Shown in pieces: positions 52,223 through 61,999 of a DNA stretch of 64,000 bases. Numbering within the stretch: the first letter of the stretch is position 1; every line of letters starts with the position of its first letter. The notes beneath the pieces were generated by a model, which had not been told where the DNA came from, ran no database searches, and was given only the letters and a program-made list of their open reading frames with translations. Made by a program: the position numbers and the translations under genes. Where the stretch lies: contig NZ_SAIS01000004.1 of NCBI RefSeq assembly GCF_004360155.1, positions 62,001-126,000 on the forward strand, read 5' to 3'. The stretch is from Paraglaciecola marina. GTDB lineage: Bacteria; Pseudomonadota; Gammaproteobacteria; Enterobacterales; Alteromonadaceae.

Positions 52223-54544
52223 TTGGCTAGAAAATCCCTCAATAAAAGTATATTTCGACTCGTGGTTGGTCTAATTGTATTCACTTCAATTACATTATTT
52301 TTAAATGTTTGGCTGGCAACAATAGAGCAAACCCAAAAACGCCTTGATACAGGATTAGAGATTGGTCAAAACGTACTAGAACGAGTTTTAAAAAGTAGAG
52401 AGGATTTGCTCTTTACCTCTGCCCATGTACTGGCCGCTGACTTTGGCTTTAAGCAAGCCGTTGCCTCTAAGGACAAAGGTACCATAGACAGCGCCTTGAA
52501 AAACCATGGTTCGAGAATAAACGCTGACCTTATGGCCCTTGTCGCTCTAAACGGTAAGACGATAACCAGCGCTCCAGAAATATTAACCCCAGCCAAAAAT
52601 TTTCCATATAAGTCTGTATTCAATGACATTGTAAAGGGTGGAGGCGCTAGTGTATTAATGATGCTAGACCAGCAATTATACCAAGTAATAATGTTAACAG
52701 TTGATGCGCCAAGGCCAATCGCTATAGCATTAATTGGCTTTAAACTAGATATAGCCACTCTGCAAGAGTTAACAGCAATAACTAAATTAAACACTAGCCT
52801 TCAAGTAATTAACGATAACCAAGAAACCTATCAGATTAGTACCCTTAGTGCTCCTCAGATGGAACAAGCCTTATCACAAGTCGAAACCCGACCATCTTGG
52901 TTATCTATCACTATTTCCAATGATATTCCCTATATTTCGAGACAATTCATACTCGCCGATGAGTTAGGCCATAAAACTGTTTTAACCTTATCAGAAGAGG
53001 TACAGAAACTATTTTCGGACTTTAAAGACTTACAACTAAGGTTATTTATAACCGGGACCTTAGCCATTTTACTTGCTAGTTTATTAGGGGCATTATTTTC
53101 AAATCGAATGGCAAAGCCATTATCCTTATTGGCTACCAAGGCAAAAGAAATTTCAGTAGGAAATTACTCCAATCCAATCGATATGCACTGTTCAACCGAA
53201 GAAGTAAACCAGTTATCAGAAGCGTTTACTTCAATGCAGGGTAATATTCAATTACGGGAAGAAAAGATCACCTTTCAAGCCCGTCATGACAATTTAACTT
53301 CATTATACAATCGCCAGTTTGTAGAGACCCTTATAGAAGAAAAGTTTAAAACTGGTAGCTCCTTCTTAGTTATTGGTATCAATATTTTTGGCTTTAGGGG
53401 CATTAATGATATTTTTGGCTACCACAATGGAGATAAATGCTTAACTGAACTTGCCCAAAGACTAAGCAATTTTGGTGGCATATCTGCACGCTTAACTGGC
53501 GGTGAACTACTTTGGTTGCCAGATGAAATTCCTAGTGATGCATTTATTGTAGCAATGAAATCTGAGTTAGAAACCGCAGTTAACATTGGCGAATTCAACA
53601 TAGATCTTAAAGTTGCATTAGGCTTAATGACATGTCCTAAAGATGCAAAAACCCCTGAAGAAATATTCAAAAGTATGAATATAGTGTTAGATGAAGCCCA
53701 AATAACACGACAATTTATTTTGCCATTTGACCCTAGTTTAGAGGCTAGATACTCAAGACGCCTAGCTATCATTACCGAGCTAAAAAATGCCCTTAAAAAT
53801 GAAACACAAGAACTTACTCTTAATTACCAACCCAAATTAAACACTAAAACAGGAAGAGTCACCCATGTTGAAGCTCTAATTCGCTGGACCAATAAACACT
53901 TAGGTTTTGTATCCCCTGAAGACTTTATAGCCATTGCCGAACAAGCAGGGTTTATTCAACATGTTACCCAGTGGGTGATAAAACAAGCCATAAATGATGC
54001 CGCAAAATTTTATCATGGAGGATTCCCTCAATCAGTGGCTATCAACTTGTCAGCCAAAGATATTATGAACTCAGCTTTACTTACACAAATAGTTGAGCTA
54101 ATAGACGCTCGTGGTCTACCCAGAACGAGTGTTTCTTTCGAATTAACAGAGGGAGACTTAGTTAAAGACCACGCCAAGGCGATTGCGCATATGCAAGCTT
54201 ACCGAGATGCTGGATTTGAGCTTGCCATTGATGACTTTGGCACAGGCTATTCATCAATGGCCTATCTACAGAACTTACCCGTTACTACCTTAAAGGTAGA
54301 CAAAAGTTTTGTATTGAACTTACATGAGCAAGAAGGCGATAAAAAAATTGTACAAACAGTTATTAATCTTGCACACAGCTTTGATATGAATGTGGTGGCT
54401 GAAGGCGTAGAAAATCTCGAATCCTTACACCTTTTAGCCAAGTGGGGATGCGAACTAGCCCAAGGCTACTACATTTGTAGACCAATCAAGGCAGATGATT
54501 TACTTGTATGGTTGGATGAAAACAAAGATAAAAAATGGTTGTAA
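52223..54544 (+). CDS. membrane c-di-GMP phosphodiesterase (degenerate GGDEF, intact EAL)
   Basis: The 773-residue protein has two membrane helices (about 10-32 and 273-293) around a periplasmic sensor of some 240 residues, then HAMP, GGDEF and EAL domains. The GGDEF site reads GGELL near 426, so cyclase activity is probably lost. The EAL domain keeps VEALIRW near 549, DDFGTGYSS near 670, KVDKSF and VVAEGVEN, consistent with active c-di-GMP hydrolysis. Translation starts at TTG. The signal is unknown; its place near the nfr genes suggests control of them. Confidence 0.88.
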   Translation: MARKSLNKSIFRLVVGLIVFTSITLFLNVWLATIEQTQKRLDTGLEIGQNVLERVLKSREDLLFTSAHVLAADFGFKQAVASKDKGTIDSALKNHGSRINADLMALVALNGKTITSAPEILTPAKNFPYKSVFNDIVKGGGASVLMMLDQQLYQVIMLTVDAPRPIAIALIGFKLDIATLQELTAITKLNTSLQVINDNQETYQISTLSAPQMEQALSQVETRPSWLSITISNDIPYISRQFILADELGHKTVLTLSEEVQKLFSDFKDLQLRLFITGTLAILLASLLGALFSNRMAKPLSLLATKAKEISVGNYSNPIDMHCSTEEVNQLSEAFTSMQGNIQLREEKITFQARHDNLTSLYNRQFVETLIEEKFKTGSSFLVIGINIFGFRGINDIFGYHNGDKCLTELAQRLSNFGGISARLTGGELLWLPDEIPSDAFIVAMKSELETAVNIGEFNIDLKVALGLMTCPKDAKTPEEIFKSMNIVLDEAQITRQFILPFDPSLEARYSRRLAIITELKNALKNETQELTLNYQPKLNTKTGRVTHVEALIRWTNKHLGFVSPEDFIAIAEQAGFIQHVTQWVIKQAINDAAKFYHGGFPQSVAINLSAKDIMNSALLTQIVELIDARGLPRTSVSFELTEGDLVKDHAKAIAHMQAYRDAGFELAIDDFGTGYSSMAYLQNLPVTTLKVDKSFVLNLHEQEGDKKIVQTVINLAHSFDMNVVAEGVENLESLHLLAKWGCELAQGYYICRPIKADDLLVWLDENKDKKWL

Positions 54545-54650
54545 CAAGTTAACATCTATAGAAAAGCAGTTACAAGTTATACCTATATAGACTGATTTGG
54601 CGGGAGTTTAAGGCAATTTAGGCAAGATAGATGATTACTGCTCTAGTGGG

Positions 54651-57371
54651 CTAAATCAAACCTAGACTACGTGCTCGATTAACTGCACTGATCCGCTTAT
54701 CCACATCAAATTTTAAGAATATATTTTTTAAGTGAAATTTAACTGTGTTATTTGTCATTTCTAAGTTTCTAGCTATTTCTTTATTTGACATGCCTTTAGC
54801 CAGCTCATGTATAACGTCCATTTCTCGCTTACTTAACCAATCCTCAGAACTCATTGCTGATCGCATGAAATCTAAATGCGCACATTGCAAGATACATTTT
54901 TTTAGGAAGTTGATTTCCATAAAATTGTCTGTTGAATCTGCGTATTGCTTCACTGTTTTCTCCATCAACGCTAAAGAGGTAGGGAACACAAAGAAAGGCG
55001 TTTTTATCGATTGTGCAGTAGCGAGTTTTGCAGCCTGCAAAAGCGTAGCTATTGCAGGTTCTATTCGATCACACTTAAAGAACAAGGTCGCCTTTAACAC
55101 TAACAATCGAATAAGATACATATTTGCATTAAATGACTGACTCAATGTTATACATTTATCGATTTTTGGCATTATCTCTGAAATTTCATAGCCTTTTAAA
55201 CTCGCCACCCCCAGTGCAAAAGTGGTTTCGCATAAAGGTAGCCAATTAATTGGTGCTTTATCCTTGTCCTCCACTAATAAGTCACTTTGTATGTTATCGA
55301 TAATTTGCAACGCCTTAGCTTTATCGTTAGAACTCAAGGCCATGGTAAGGCCAAAAGGCATAGACAATTGCTCTAAGCGGACTATTTGTCGTTTTTTTGC
55401 CGCTGACGTAAGTAAGTCAATAAGGTCTTCGGCAAGCTCTGTTTTCTGAAAAAGTCGCACATGCTCTACAAGCGATATAAAACCCGCTGCATATATCTCA
55501 AACCAGCCATCTGTATCACACGCATTGGTCAACAACCCTAACATCTGTTCAGCATCAAACTGTTCGGGAGAACACCAAAAACTTAACGATTGTAAGTTGA
55601 TATCACAATTAGTTTTTAAACGACTATCTATACCAAAGTTTTCTTTAGCCATATTTGCGGCCTCTGAAAGATACTCTTGGGCTAAATCTAAACAGGCTTT
55701 ATGCAATTCAATCTGCCCAAGATGTATATATAAATAGTTTTCCCCAAGAATTGAGCCCGCCTTACGCATATCTCGTAATCCTTCTTTCGCTGCAATATGC
55801 GCTTGTGTAAAATCCCCCTGTGTAATAGCACTTAAGGTTCGTTCTGCACGTAATACTGCGATACCAAGGAAGTCATTCTTATCCCAGCTATCAATCAACT
55901 CCTCCAAAGAACAAAACTCAAACGGGTCAGTGAAATCATCTTTATAAATTCTTAGAAAGTAACTAACTAAATAGTATGTTCGCTTCAACTCTGGATGTTG
56001 CTGTAATTCCTGTTTAGACGGCCTACTCTTACTAAACCGCGCATCTGCTTCCTGAATATTTCCATCTTTCAAGATGAAATAAATATAGGCCATATGAACC
56101 TCAGGGTGGCGCTCAAGGTCTTTTGACGAAAAATTACGGAGTAAGGTTCGCATTAAACTTACGCCGCCGTATAGAACTAACTCCCAGCCACCCGCTCCCA
56201 AAAATAATTCTGCGGCTCTATCAACATCTCCAGACAATCGAGCATGCTTGATTGCTTCATTAAGATTATTAGCTTGCTCGAACCAATGAGACGCTTTGTT
56301 ATACAACTCCGGTATTGCATCTTCATCATCTCTTTTTAGACGAGTCAATAATAATTCGGAAAACAAATGGTGATACCTAAACCATGTTTCTTCTTTATCT
56401 AAGGTAACAATCAATGACTGGATATTTTTAGACTCATAAATAAGTTGAGATACGTTTTCGATCCCAGTAACGGCTTTGGCTAGACTGCCATTGAACTTAT
56501 CTAGAACAGACGTGAGTAATAAAAAACGTTTTTCTAATTCAGTGGAGCGATCAAGGATTTGTTCAGTAAAATAATTAACGATATATTGCTGCTTGCCACT
56601 GAACAAACTAACAATTTCTGTTTCCCCCTTATTAGCCACTGTTGCCAATTGAATGGCAACGGCCCAGCCTTCTGTTTGTTCTAATAAAGTGTTAGCGCTT
56701 GCCTCACTAAATCCATCACCAAGGTAATCTCTTATTTCTTGCAAGCTAAAACAAAGTGATTGCTTGTCCACCACACACGCGCTTCCATTCACAACCCTAG
56801 AACCAATCTGCAAGTCTGGTTGAGAACGGGAACTAATTATAATATGTAAATTGTCAGGGGCATGTTCAAGTAACTTTGTAACAAAATCAATGATTTCAGG
56901 GCACTCAGCTTGATAGAAGTCATCCAAAGCGATGAAGGTGTGACTACTAGTATTAACTAAGGCCTGCACCATCCTCGATAAAATGGCATGAATAGATAGC
57001 TCAATTAAGGATTGCTCCGCAGCAAATCGCAATGTACCCATATCAACGCCAGCACTATCTAATGCAATGATCACGTAACTTGCAAAACGTTTCACATCAG
57101 AATCTGCATAATCAAGAGATAGCCAAGCGACAATATCATCTGCGTGAATACGATTTTGGTACCATTGCCCCAGTATCGATGACTTACCGAATCCAGCAGG
57201 CGCAATAATTAAACCTAACTTATATCGGCTAGCTTCCTCTACCCGCGATAACGCCTCACGTCTGTCCATCAATGACGATGTAGATTTAGGGGGAGTTAAC
57301 TTTGTCTCGAAAAACCAAGCTTCGGTAGTGGAGTTTTGTTGCGGTTTAGCCATAAGGTAATTATTAGGCAC
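54651..57371 (-). CDS. MalT-like LuxR-family transcriptional regulator
   Basis: A large ATP-binding (STAND/LAL) regulator of 906 residues. The Walker A motif APAGFGKSS is near residues 57-65 and LIALDD-type Walker B near 145. A long helical TPR-like sensor fills the middle, and a LuxR helix-turn-helix ends it (LSKREMDVIHELAKGMSNKEIA…). Such proteins usually activate catabolic genes when bound to an inducer. The start may be GTG at 57371 or ATG at 57353; neither has a strong ribosome site. It diverges from the TonB receptor gene, its likely target. Confidence 0.9.
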   Translation of the reverse strand: MPNNYLMAKPQQNSTTEAWFFETKLTPPKSTSSLMDRREALSRVEEASRYKLGLIIAPAGFGKSSILGQWYQNRIHADDIVAWLSLDYADSDVKRFASYVIIALDSAGVDMGTLRFAAEQSLIELSIHAILSRMVQALVNTSSHTFIALDDFYQAECPEIIDFVTKLLEHAPDNLHIIISSRSQPDLQIGSRVVNGSACVVDKQSLCFSLQEIRDYLGDGFSEASANTLLEQTEGWAVAIQLATVANKGETEIVSLFSGKQQYIVNYFTEQILDRSTELEKRFLLLTSVLDKFNGSLAKAVTGIENVSQLIYESKNIQSLIVTLDKEETWFRYHHLFSELLLTRLKRDDEDAIPELYNKASHWFEQANNLNEAIKHARLSGDVDRAAELFLGAGGWELVLYGGVSLMRTLLRNFSSKDLERHPEVHMAYIYFILKDGNIQEADARFSKSRPSKQELQQHPELKRTYYLVSYFLRIYKDDFTDPFEFCSLEELIDSWDKNDFLGIAVLRAERTLSAITQGDFTQAHIAAKEGLRDMRKAGSILGENYLYIHLGQIELHKACLDLAQEYLSEAANMAKENFGIDSRLKTNCDINLQSLSFWCSPEQFDAEQMLGLLTNACDTDGWFEIYAAGFISLVEHVRLFQKTELAEDLIDLLTSAAKKRQIVRLEQLSMPFGLTMALSSNDKAKALQIIDNIQSDLLVEDKDKAPINWLPLCETTFALGVASLKGYEISEIMPKIDKCITLSQSFNANMYLIRLLVLKATLFFKCDRIEPAIATLLQAAKLATAQSIKTPFFVFPTSLALMEKTVKQYADSTDNFMEINFLKKCILQCAHLDFMRSAMSSEDWLSKREMDVIHELAKGMSNKEIARNLEMTNNTVKFHLKNIFLKFDVDKRISAVNRARSLGLI

Positions 57372-57397
57372 TTTCTAAACACTCATTACACATCAAA

Positions 57398-57476
57398 GGG
57401 GGGAATTTGGCAATTTATTTGTCGCAGTTCCCAACCTACTACCCCCCAGAGTTTATTTGCCCCCCCTTTTGGGTAG
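57398..57476. promoter_or_regulatory. candidate operator with three G/C tracts
   Basis: The 197-base gap between the MalT-like gene and the receptor gene holds G6 at 57398-57403, C6 at 57442-57447 and C7 at 57460-57466. The two C tracts are in direct repeat 18 bases apart, and the G tract is in opposite orientation. Short inverted arms CTACCC / GGGTAG flank the second pair. MalT boxes are G-rich direct repeats, so these are plausible binding sites for the adjacent regulator. Confidence 0.4.
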
Positions 57477-57568
57477 TTGTTCCTTATGATGAAGATTGCA
57501 ATACTCAAAACGCAATAATTTTGAAGGTCACCGAACAAAGTAATGACAAAAAATAAGAGAGAAAACAC

Positions 57569-59839
57569 ATGCTAACAAAAACAAAATTTACTAGGTTAAA
57601 TTCACTTTTGAAAATGTCAGTTGCAGCGGCACTTTTACCCGTTTCTGCGCATGTCACCGCTCAAGAAGCAAGTGAGACTGAACAAACCGAAGAAGTCGAA
57701 CGAATTGTTGTTGAAGCTAGGGGAAGAAAGGAAACGATCATAGAGGTCCCTTTATCTGAAAAGTATTTTTCTGCTGCGGACATTTCTGATGCCAGAATTA
57801 AAGCGGTAGATGATTTTATCGGCTTGACGCCAGGCATTACCATGGCCAACTCTCAAGATGCAGGTACAAATTTTATTACTATTCGCGGAGTATCTCAGGT
57901 ACGAAATGGTGAACCACCTGTCGCAGTAATAGTGGATGGTGTAATACAAACCAATGCACGAGGATTTGATCAGGGGCTATTTGATTTAAATAGCATTGAA
58001 GTATTGCGCGGCCCACAAGGCGCTTTGTATGGAAGAAATGCCACCCAAGGTGCCATTATTATCAACACCCAAAAACCCACAGATTACCTTGAAGGTTATG
58101 TTGAAGCGGGTATTGGCCGAGGGGACGAGTATAAAATTGAGGGTTCGGTTACCGGTCCAATTAGCGAAAATGTGTTATTTAGATTATCGGGGCGTTATTA
58201 CGATACTGACGGCATCTTTAATAACGTGACGACTGGCCAAAATGTTGGCTATAAAGAAGAACTCAACCTGCGCGGTCACTTAAGTTTTATCATGAGTGAT
58301 GACCTGACGATCGATTTAAGAGCCAGTTATACAGATACCACTGCTGATGCTCTACAGTTCACCTATCAAGGCGTTTCAACCGATCCAACGACTGGCGAAG
58401 TAGATGGTTTTACCGGCATTGCTGACTCAAATGTAGTGCAAAGAAGGTTGTCGGCCAATAACCTAGGCTTTGATCAGCGTGAGATTGGCCAACTGTCTTT
58501 ACGGGTAAACTATGAGACTGATTTAGGGGTCTTACAGGCAGTATCATCCTACGATACTATCGATCAAATAAACGGTGGTGACCAATTTCCTTATACAGCC
58601 AACACCACAGCTAACCCGGGGATTTCTTTCTTTGATGGCACTCAGACACAGTATGTAGATGTGACTACCTTAAGCCAAGATATTCGTTTTGTATCTAATG
58701 ATGATCAAGCTTTTAAATGGATGGTTGGTGCATACTACTTAACCACTGATCGCTTTATTGCATCAACCACAGGGCTAGATTACGGCAACGGTATTCTTTC
58801 TATTATGTCTGACCCGGAACTTGGCGGCTCAATCAACCCCACCAGCACCTTTGCCGCAGACGATAACGACAATACTGCCTATGCCGCTTATTTTAACTTT
58901 TCCTATGATATTACCGAGGAACTTGAATTTTCTTTTGCTGGGCGATATGACAAAGATGAAAGAAAACAAAGAGTAGATCCTTTACAAGGTGGTTATGACG
59001 CAGACGGCAATTTTGCTTTTGCGATTGGTGAAGCGGGCGCTATAAACAAAGCGACCTTTTCTCACTTTCAACCGAAAGTCAGCCTGCGTTATTTACTCAG
59101 TGATGAAGCATCTATTTATACTTCTTGGGGTGAAGGTTTTAGAAGTGGTCAGTTTAATCAAAATGGCGTGGGTGAAGCTGCAGAATTACTTGGCCTAAGT
59201 GGGATCCCAGATGTGTTAGACCAAGAAATCACTGAAACAGCAGAAATTGGTTTTAAAGCAGACTTCCTAGGAGGGGACTTAAAAACAGCAGGATCTTTGT
59301 ATCAAACCTCTGTTGAAAATGCTCCTTTCTTTGTCTTTGTGGGTGATTTAGGCGCGCAAGTATTAGTCGGTATTGAAGAAGTCGATATTAGCGGTGGTGA
59401 AATCGAAGCGACCTATGCATTCACTGATGACCTGTCAGGTTATTTTGGTTACGCGTTAGCTGATAGTGAGGTAAAACAATACAAGCTTGATCCCACTGCT
59501 ATTGGAAACAAGGCTCCTTATGTTCCTTCATCAACTATTAATGCCGGTATTCAATACAGAACAAGCATGACAGAGGGATTGGATTTTTTCAGCCGCGTAG
59601 ATTACGAGGCTAGAGGTAAACAATTCTGGGATCCAGCCAACTTAACTGAACGCGACACGGTTAACTTAGTGAATGTACGTGTTGGTGTAGAAGATGCTGA
59701 AGGACTTTGGACCCTAACAGCCTCAGTCAACAATCTACTTGACGAAGAATACAACGCAGAATACGTGACAGGCGGCTTTGCATTTGCCGCACCTCCTGCT
59801 ATTTGGCGTCTAGATTTTAGATATAACTTCCTAGACTAA
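57569..59839 (+). CDS. TonB-dependent outer-membrane receptor
   Basis: The 756-residue protein has a signal peptide (about 1-31), a TonB-box-like VERIVVEARGRKE, a plug domain (GITMANSQDAGTNFITIRGVSQ… and LRGPQGALYGRNATQGAI near 140-165) and a 22-strand-type barrel that ends in WRLDFRYNF. TonB receptors import scarce or large substrates. Closeness to the hydantoinase genes and a MalT-type regulator favours a specific organic nutrient rather than iron; this is inference. AGAGAG precedes the ATG. Confidence 0.93.
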   Translation: MLTKTKFTRLNSLLKMSVAAALLPVSAHVTAQEASETEQTEEVERIVVEARGRKETIIEVPLSEKYFSAADISDARIKAVDDFIGLTPGITMANSQDAGTNFITIRGVSQVRNGEPPVAVIVDGVIQTNARGFDQGLFDLNSIEVLRGPQGALYGRNATQGAIIINTQKPTDYLEGYVEAGIGRGDEYKIEGSVTGPISENVLFRLSGRYYDTDGIFNNVTTGQNVGYKEELNLRGHLSFIMSDDLTIDLRASYTDTTADALQFTYQGVSTDPTTGEVDGFTGIADSNVVQRRLSANNLGFDQREIGQLSLRVNYETDLGVLQAVSSYDTIDQINGGDQFPYTANTTANPGISFFDGTQTQYVDVTTLSQDIRFVSNDDQAFKWMVGAYYLTTDRFIASTTGLDYGNGILSIMSDPELGGSINPTSTFAADDNDNTAYAAYFNFSYDITEELEFSFAGRYDKDERKQRVDPLQGGYDADGNFAFAIGEAGAINKATFSHFQPKVSLRYLLSDEASIYTSWGEGFRSGQFNQNGVGEAAELLGLSGIPDVLDQEITETAEIGFKADFLGGDLKTAGSLYQTSVENAPFFVFVGDLGAQVLVGIEEVDISGGEIEATYAFTDDLSGYFGYALADSEVKQYKLDPTAIGNKAPYVPSSTINAGIQYRTSMTEGLDFFSRVDYEARGKQFWDPANLTERDTVNLVNVRVGVEDAEGLWTLTASVNNLLDEEYNAEYVTGGFAFAAPPAIWRLDFRYNFLD

Positions 59840-59861
59840 TTTACTCTCCAATCAAAACTCG

Positions 59862-59894
59862 AAAGGGGCTTGACGCATCGCTCATCGCCCCTTT
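59862..59894 (+). terminator. hairpin between the receptor gene and hyuA
   Basis: An 8-bp stem AAAGGGGC / GCCCCTTT, with TGA/TCA pairs inside, lies 22 bases after the receptor stop and 23 bases before hyuA. Only three T follow, so it may attenuate rather than end transcription. Confidence 0.5.
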
Positions 59895-59917
59895 ACAGCC
59901 ACTAATAGGTTAAATAT

Positions 59918-61999
59918 ATGAAGTCAATCCGAGCTGCCAGCGACATTGGCGGTACTTTTACAGATTTGGTTTACTACACCGTTGATGAAAAAACTGGTTT
60001 AGCCACCAATATTCAGACAGTAAAAACCCATACAACGCCGTCAGAGTTTCAACAAGGCGTGTTAAATTCCTTTGAGAAAGCATCCATTGACATGCAAGAA
60101 CTTGCCTTCTTCGCACATGGTTCAACAGTCGTCATTAACGCGCTAACCGAAAGAAAGGGGGTCAAAACTGGATTTATTACTACCCAAGGATTTCGTGACG
60201 TCATCGAAATTGCAAGAGGTGACAGACCTGATTTTTTTAATATTCAGTATCAAAAACCAGAGCCTTTCATCCCTAGATATTTGCGTCAGGAAATTGAAGA
60301 GCGGATGGATTACAAGGGGAATGTGATTACCCCCCTCAATCTTGAACAACTGCTGCCCATTATTGAACAGTTTAAAAAGGAAGGCGTAGAAGCAATCGGC
60401 ATTTGTTTTTTGCATAGCTACATTAATCCCGAACATGAACAACAAGCAACGGCATACATTCAGCAAATTTGGCCTGATGTAGCCATAGTTGCATCTCATA
60501 ATATCTCCCGAGAATGGCGAGAATACGAGCGTTCTAATACCGCCGCGTTATGCGCATATGTGCAACCCATTGCCGCAAAATACCTAGACAAAATGCAAAC
60601 AGCATTAGAAGAACAAAAATTCGATGGGTCCTTCTATGTGATGCAATCAAATGGTGGCATAGATACGGTAGAGTCGGTTAAGAAGACCCCTATTTCTATT
60701 GTGGAATCCGGCCCTGCTAGCGGTGTATTAGGTGCAGCATCCCTAGGAAAGCTCATTGGCGAAGAAAATATCATCGCTTTTGATATTGGCGGCACCACAG
60801 CTAAATGTTCGTTAATCGACAATGGACGCGTCAATATCACCAATCAATATATGATTGAAAAAGACCGTTTATCTGCTGGTTATCCTCTTATGACGCCAGT
60901 AGTGGATATTGTAGAAATCGGTAATGGAGGGGGCTCTATCGGTTGGGTCGATGACTATGGAAAGATGCATGTGGGGCCACAAAGTGCTGGCGCATACCCT
61001 GGCCCTGTCGCCTATGGAAATGGGGGAACAGAGCCGACAACTACAGATGCAAATTTAATGTTAGGTCGAATCAATCCAAATTACTTCATTGGTGGTGAAA
61101 TCAAAGCTGACATGAAAGCCGTTCAGCAAGCATTCGAGGTATTAGGCAATAAATTAGGTCTGAGTGCCATTGAGGCAGCCAGAGGCATTATCCAAATAGC
61201 TAACCATAATATGGGCAATGCGCTAAAGCTCATATCTATTAACAAAGGGTATGACCCCAGAGACTTTGCACTTTTAGCCTTTGGTGGCGGAGGCGCAATG
61301 CACGCAGCTATGTTAGCCGATGATCTCAATATACCCAAAGTCATTATTCCAGCTAGTGCTTCGGTGTTTTCAGCATGGGGGATGCTCATGTCAGACTTGC
61401 GCAGAGATTATATTCGTACTCAACCTATGGCATTAGATGAAAGCCAAATTGAAACAATCTCAACGACTTTGGATAGAATGCGTGAAGAAGCAGAATTGGC
61501 CTACCAATCAGAAGGGGTAGACAGCCAAGATATCTATTTCGAACAACTCCTTGAAATGCGCTATGTCGGACAAGAGCATACGGTACAGGTAGATGTACGA
61601 GGCAATAAACTCAGTAAACAAGACTTGAGTCATTTAAGAGACGATTTCAATCAGGCCTACAAAAAGAAATTCACCTATCAATTAGCTAATCCAATCGAAC
61701 TTGTCAGCTACAAAGTCACGGCTTACGCCAAAGTAGAACGACCTGAGCTCGCCAAAATTAGTACTAATGGCAACATCAGTGATGCGATAAAAGAAACACG
61801 TGTTGTCGACTTTGATGAGTTGGGTCAACTACCTACCCCTATTTACAATCGCGATTTATTGTTTGCAGACGCCTCTTTTTCTGGCCCTGCAATCATCGAA
61901 GAATCAGGAAGCACCACAGTCGTATTACCAAATCAACAGGTCCGTGTAGATGAATATGGAAACTTGCATATAGAGACAGGAGCAAATAATGATGAATAA
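59918..61999 (+). CDS. hyuA: hydantoinase/oxoprolinase subunit A
   Basis: The 693-residue protein belongs to the ATP-dependent HyuA/oxoprolinase alpha family. The N-terminal nucleotide site DIGGTFTD is at residues 9-16 and the second DIGGTTAK near 288. The FALLAFGGGGAMHAAMLADDL segment near 448 is also characteristic. With HyuB it opens five-membered cyclic amides such as hydantoins or 5-oxoproline, or carboxylates ketones in related enzymes; which one cannot be decided here. It overlaps hyuB by 11 bases. Confidence 0.92.
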   Translation: MKSIRAASDIGGTFTDLVYYTVDEKTGLATNIQTVKTHTTPSEFQQGVLNSFEKASIDMQELAFFAHGSTVVINALTERKGVKTGFITTQGFRDVIEIARGDRPDFFNIQYQKPEPFIPRYLRQEIEERMDYKGNVITPLNLEQLLPIIEQFKKEGVEAIGICFLHSYINPEHEQQATAYIQQIWPDVAIVASHNISREWREYERSNTAALCAYVQPIAAKYLDKMQTALEEQKFDGSFYVMQSNGGIDTVESVKKTPISIVESGPASGVLGAASLGKLIGEENIIAFDIGGTTAKCSLIDNGRVNITNQYMIEKDRLSAGYPLMTPVVDIVEIGNGGGSIGWVDDYGKMHVGPQSAGAYPGPVAYGNGGTEPTTTDANLMLGRINPNYFIGGEIKADMKAVQQAFEVLGNKLGLSAIEAARGIIQIANHNMGNALKLISINKGYDPRDFALLAFGGGGAMHAAMLADDLNIPKVIIPASASVFSAWGMLMSDLRRDYIRTQPMALDESQIETISTTLDRMREEAELAYQSEGVDSQDIYFEQLLEMRYVGQEHTVQVDVRGNKLSKQDLSHLRDDFNQAYKKKFTYQLANPIELVSYKVTAYAKVERPELAKISTNGNISDAIKETRVVDFDELGQLPTPIYNRDLLFADASFSGPAIIEESGSTTVVLPNQQVRVDEYGNLHIETGANNDE

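Noticed and set aside
57398-57466. Terminator between the regulator and receptor genes
   Set aside because: The genes diverge, so no terminator is needed there; the tracts fit a control region better than a stem followed by T residues.
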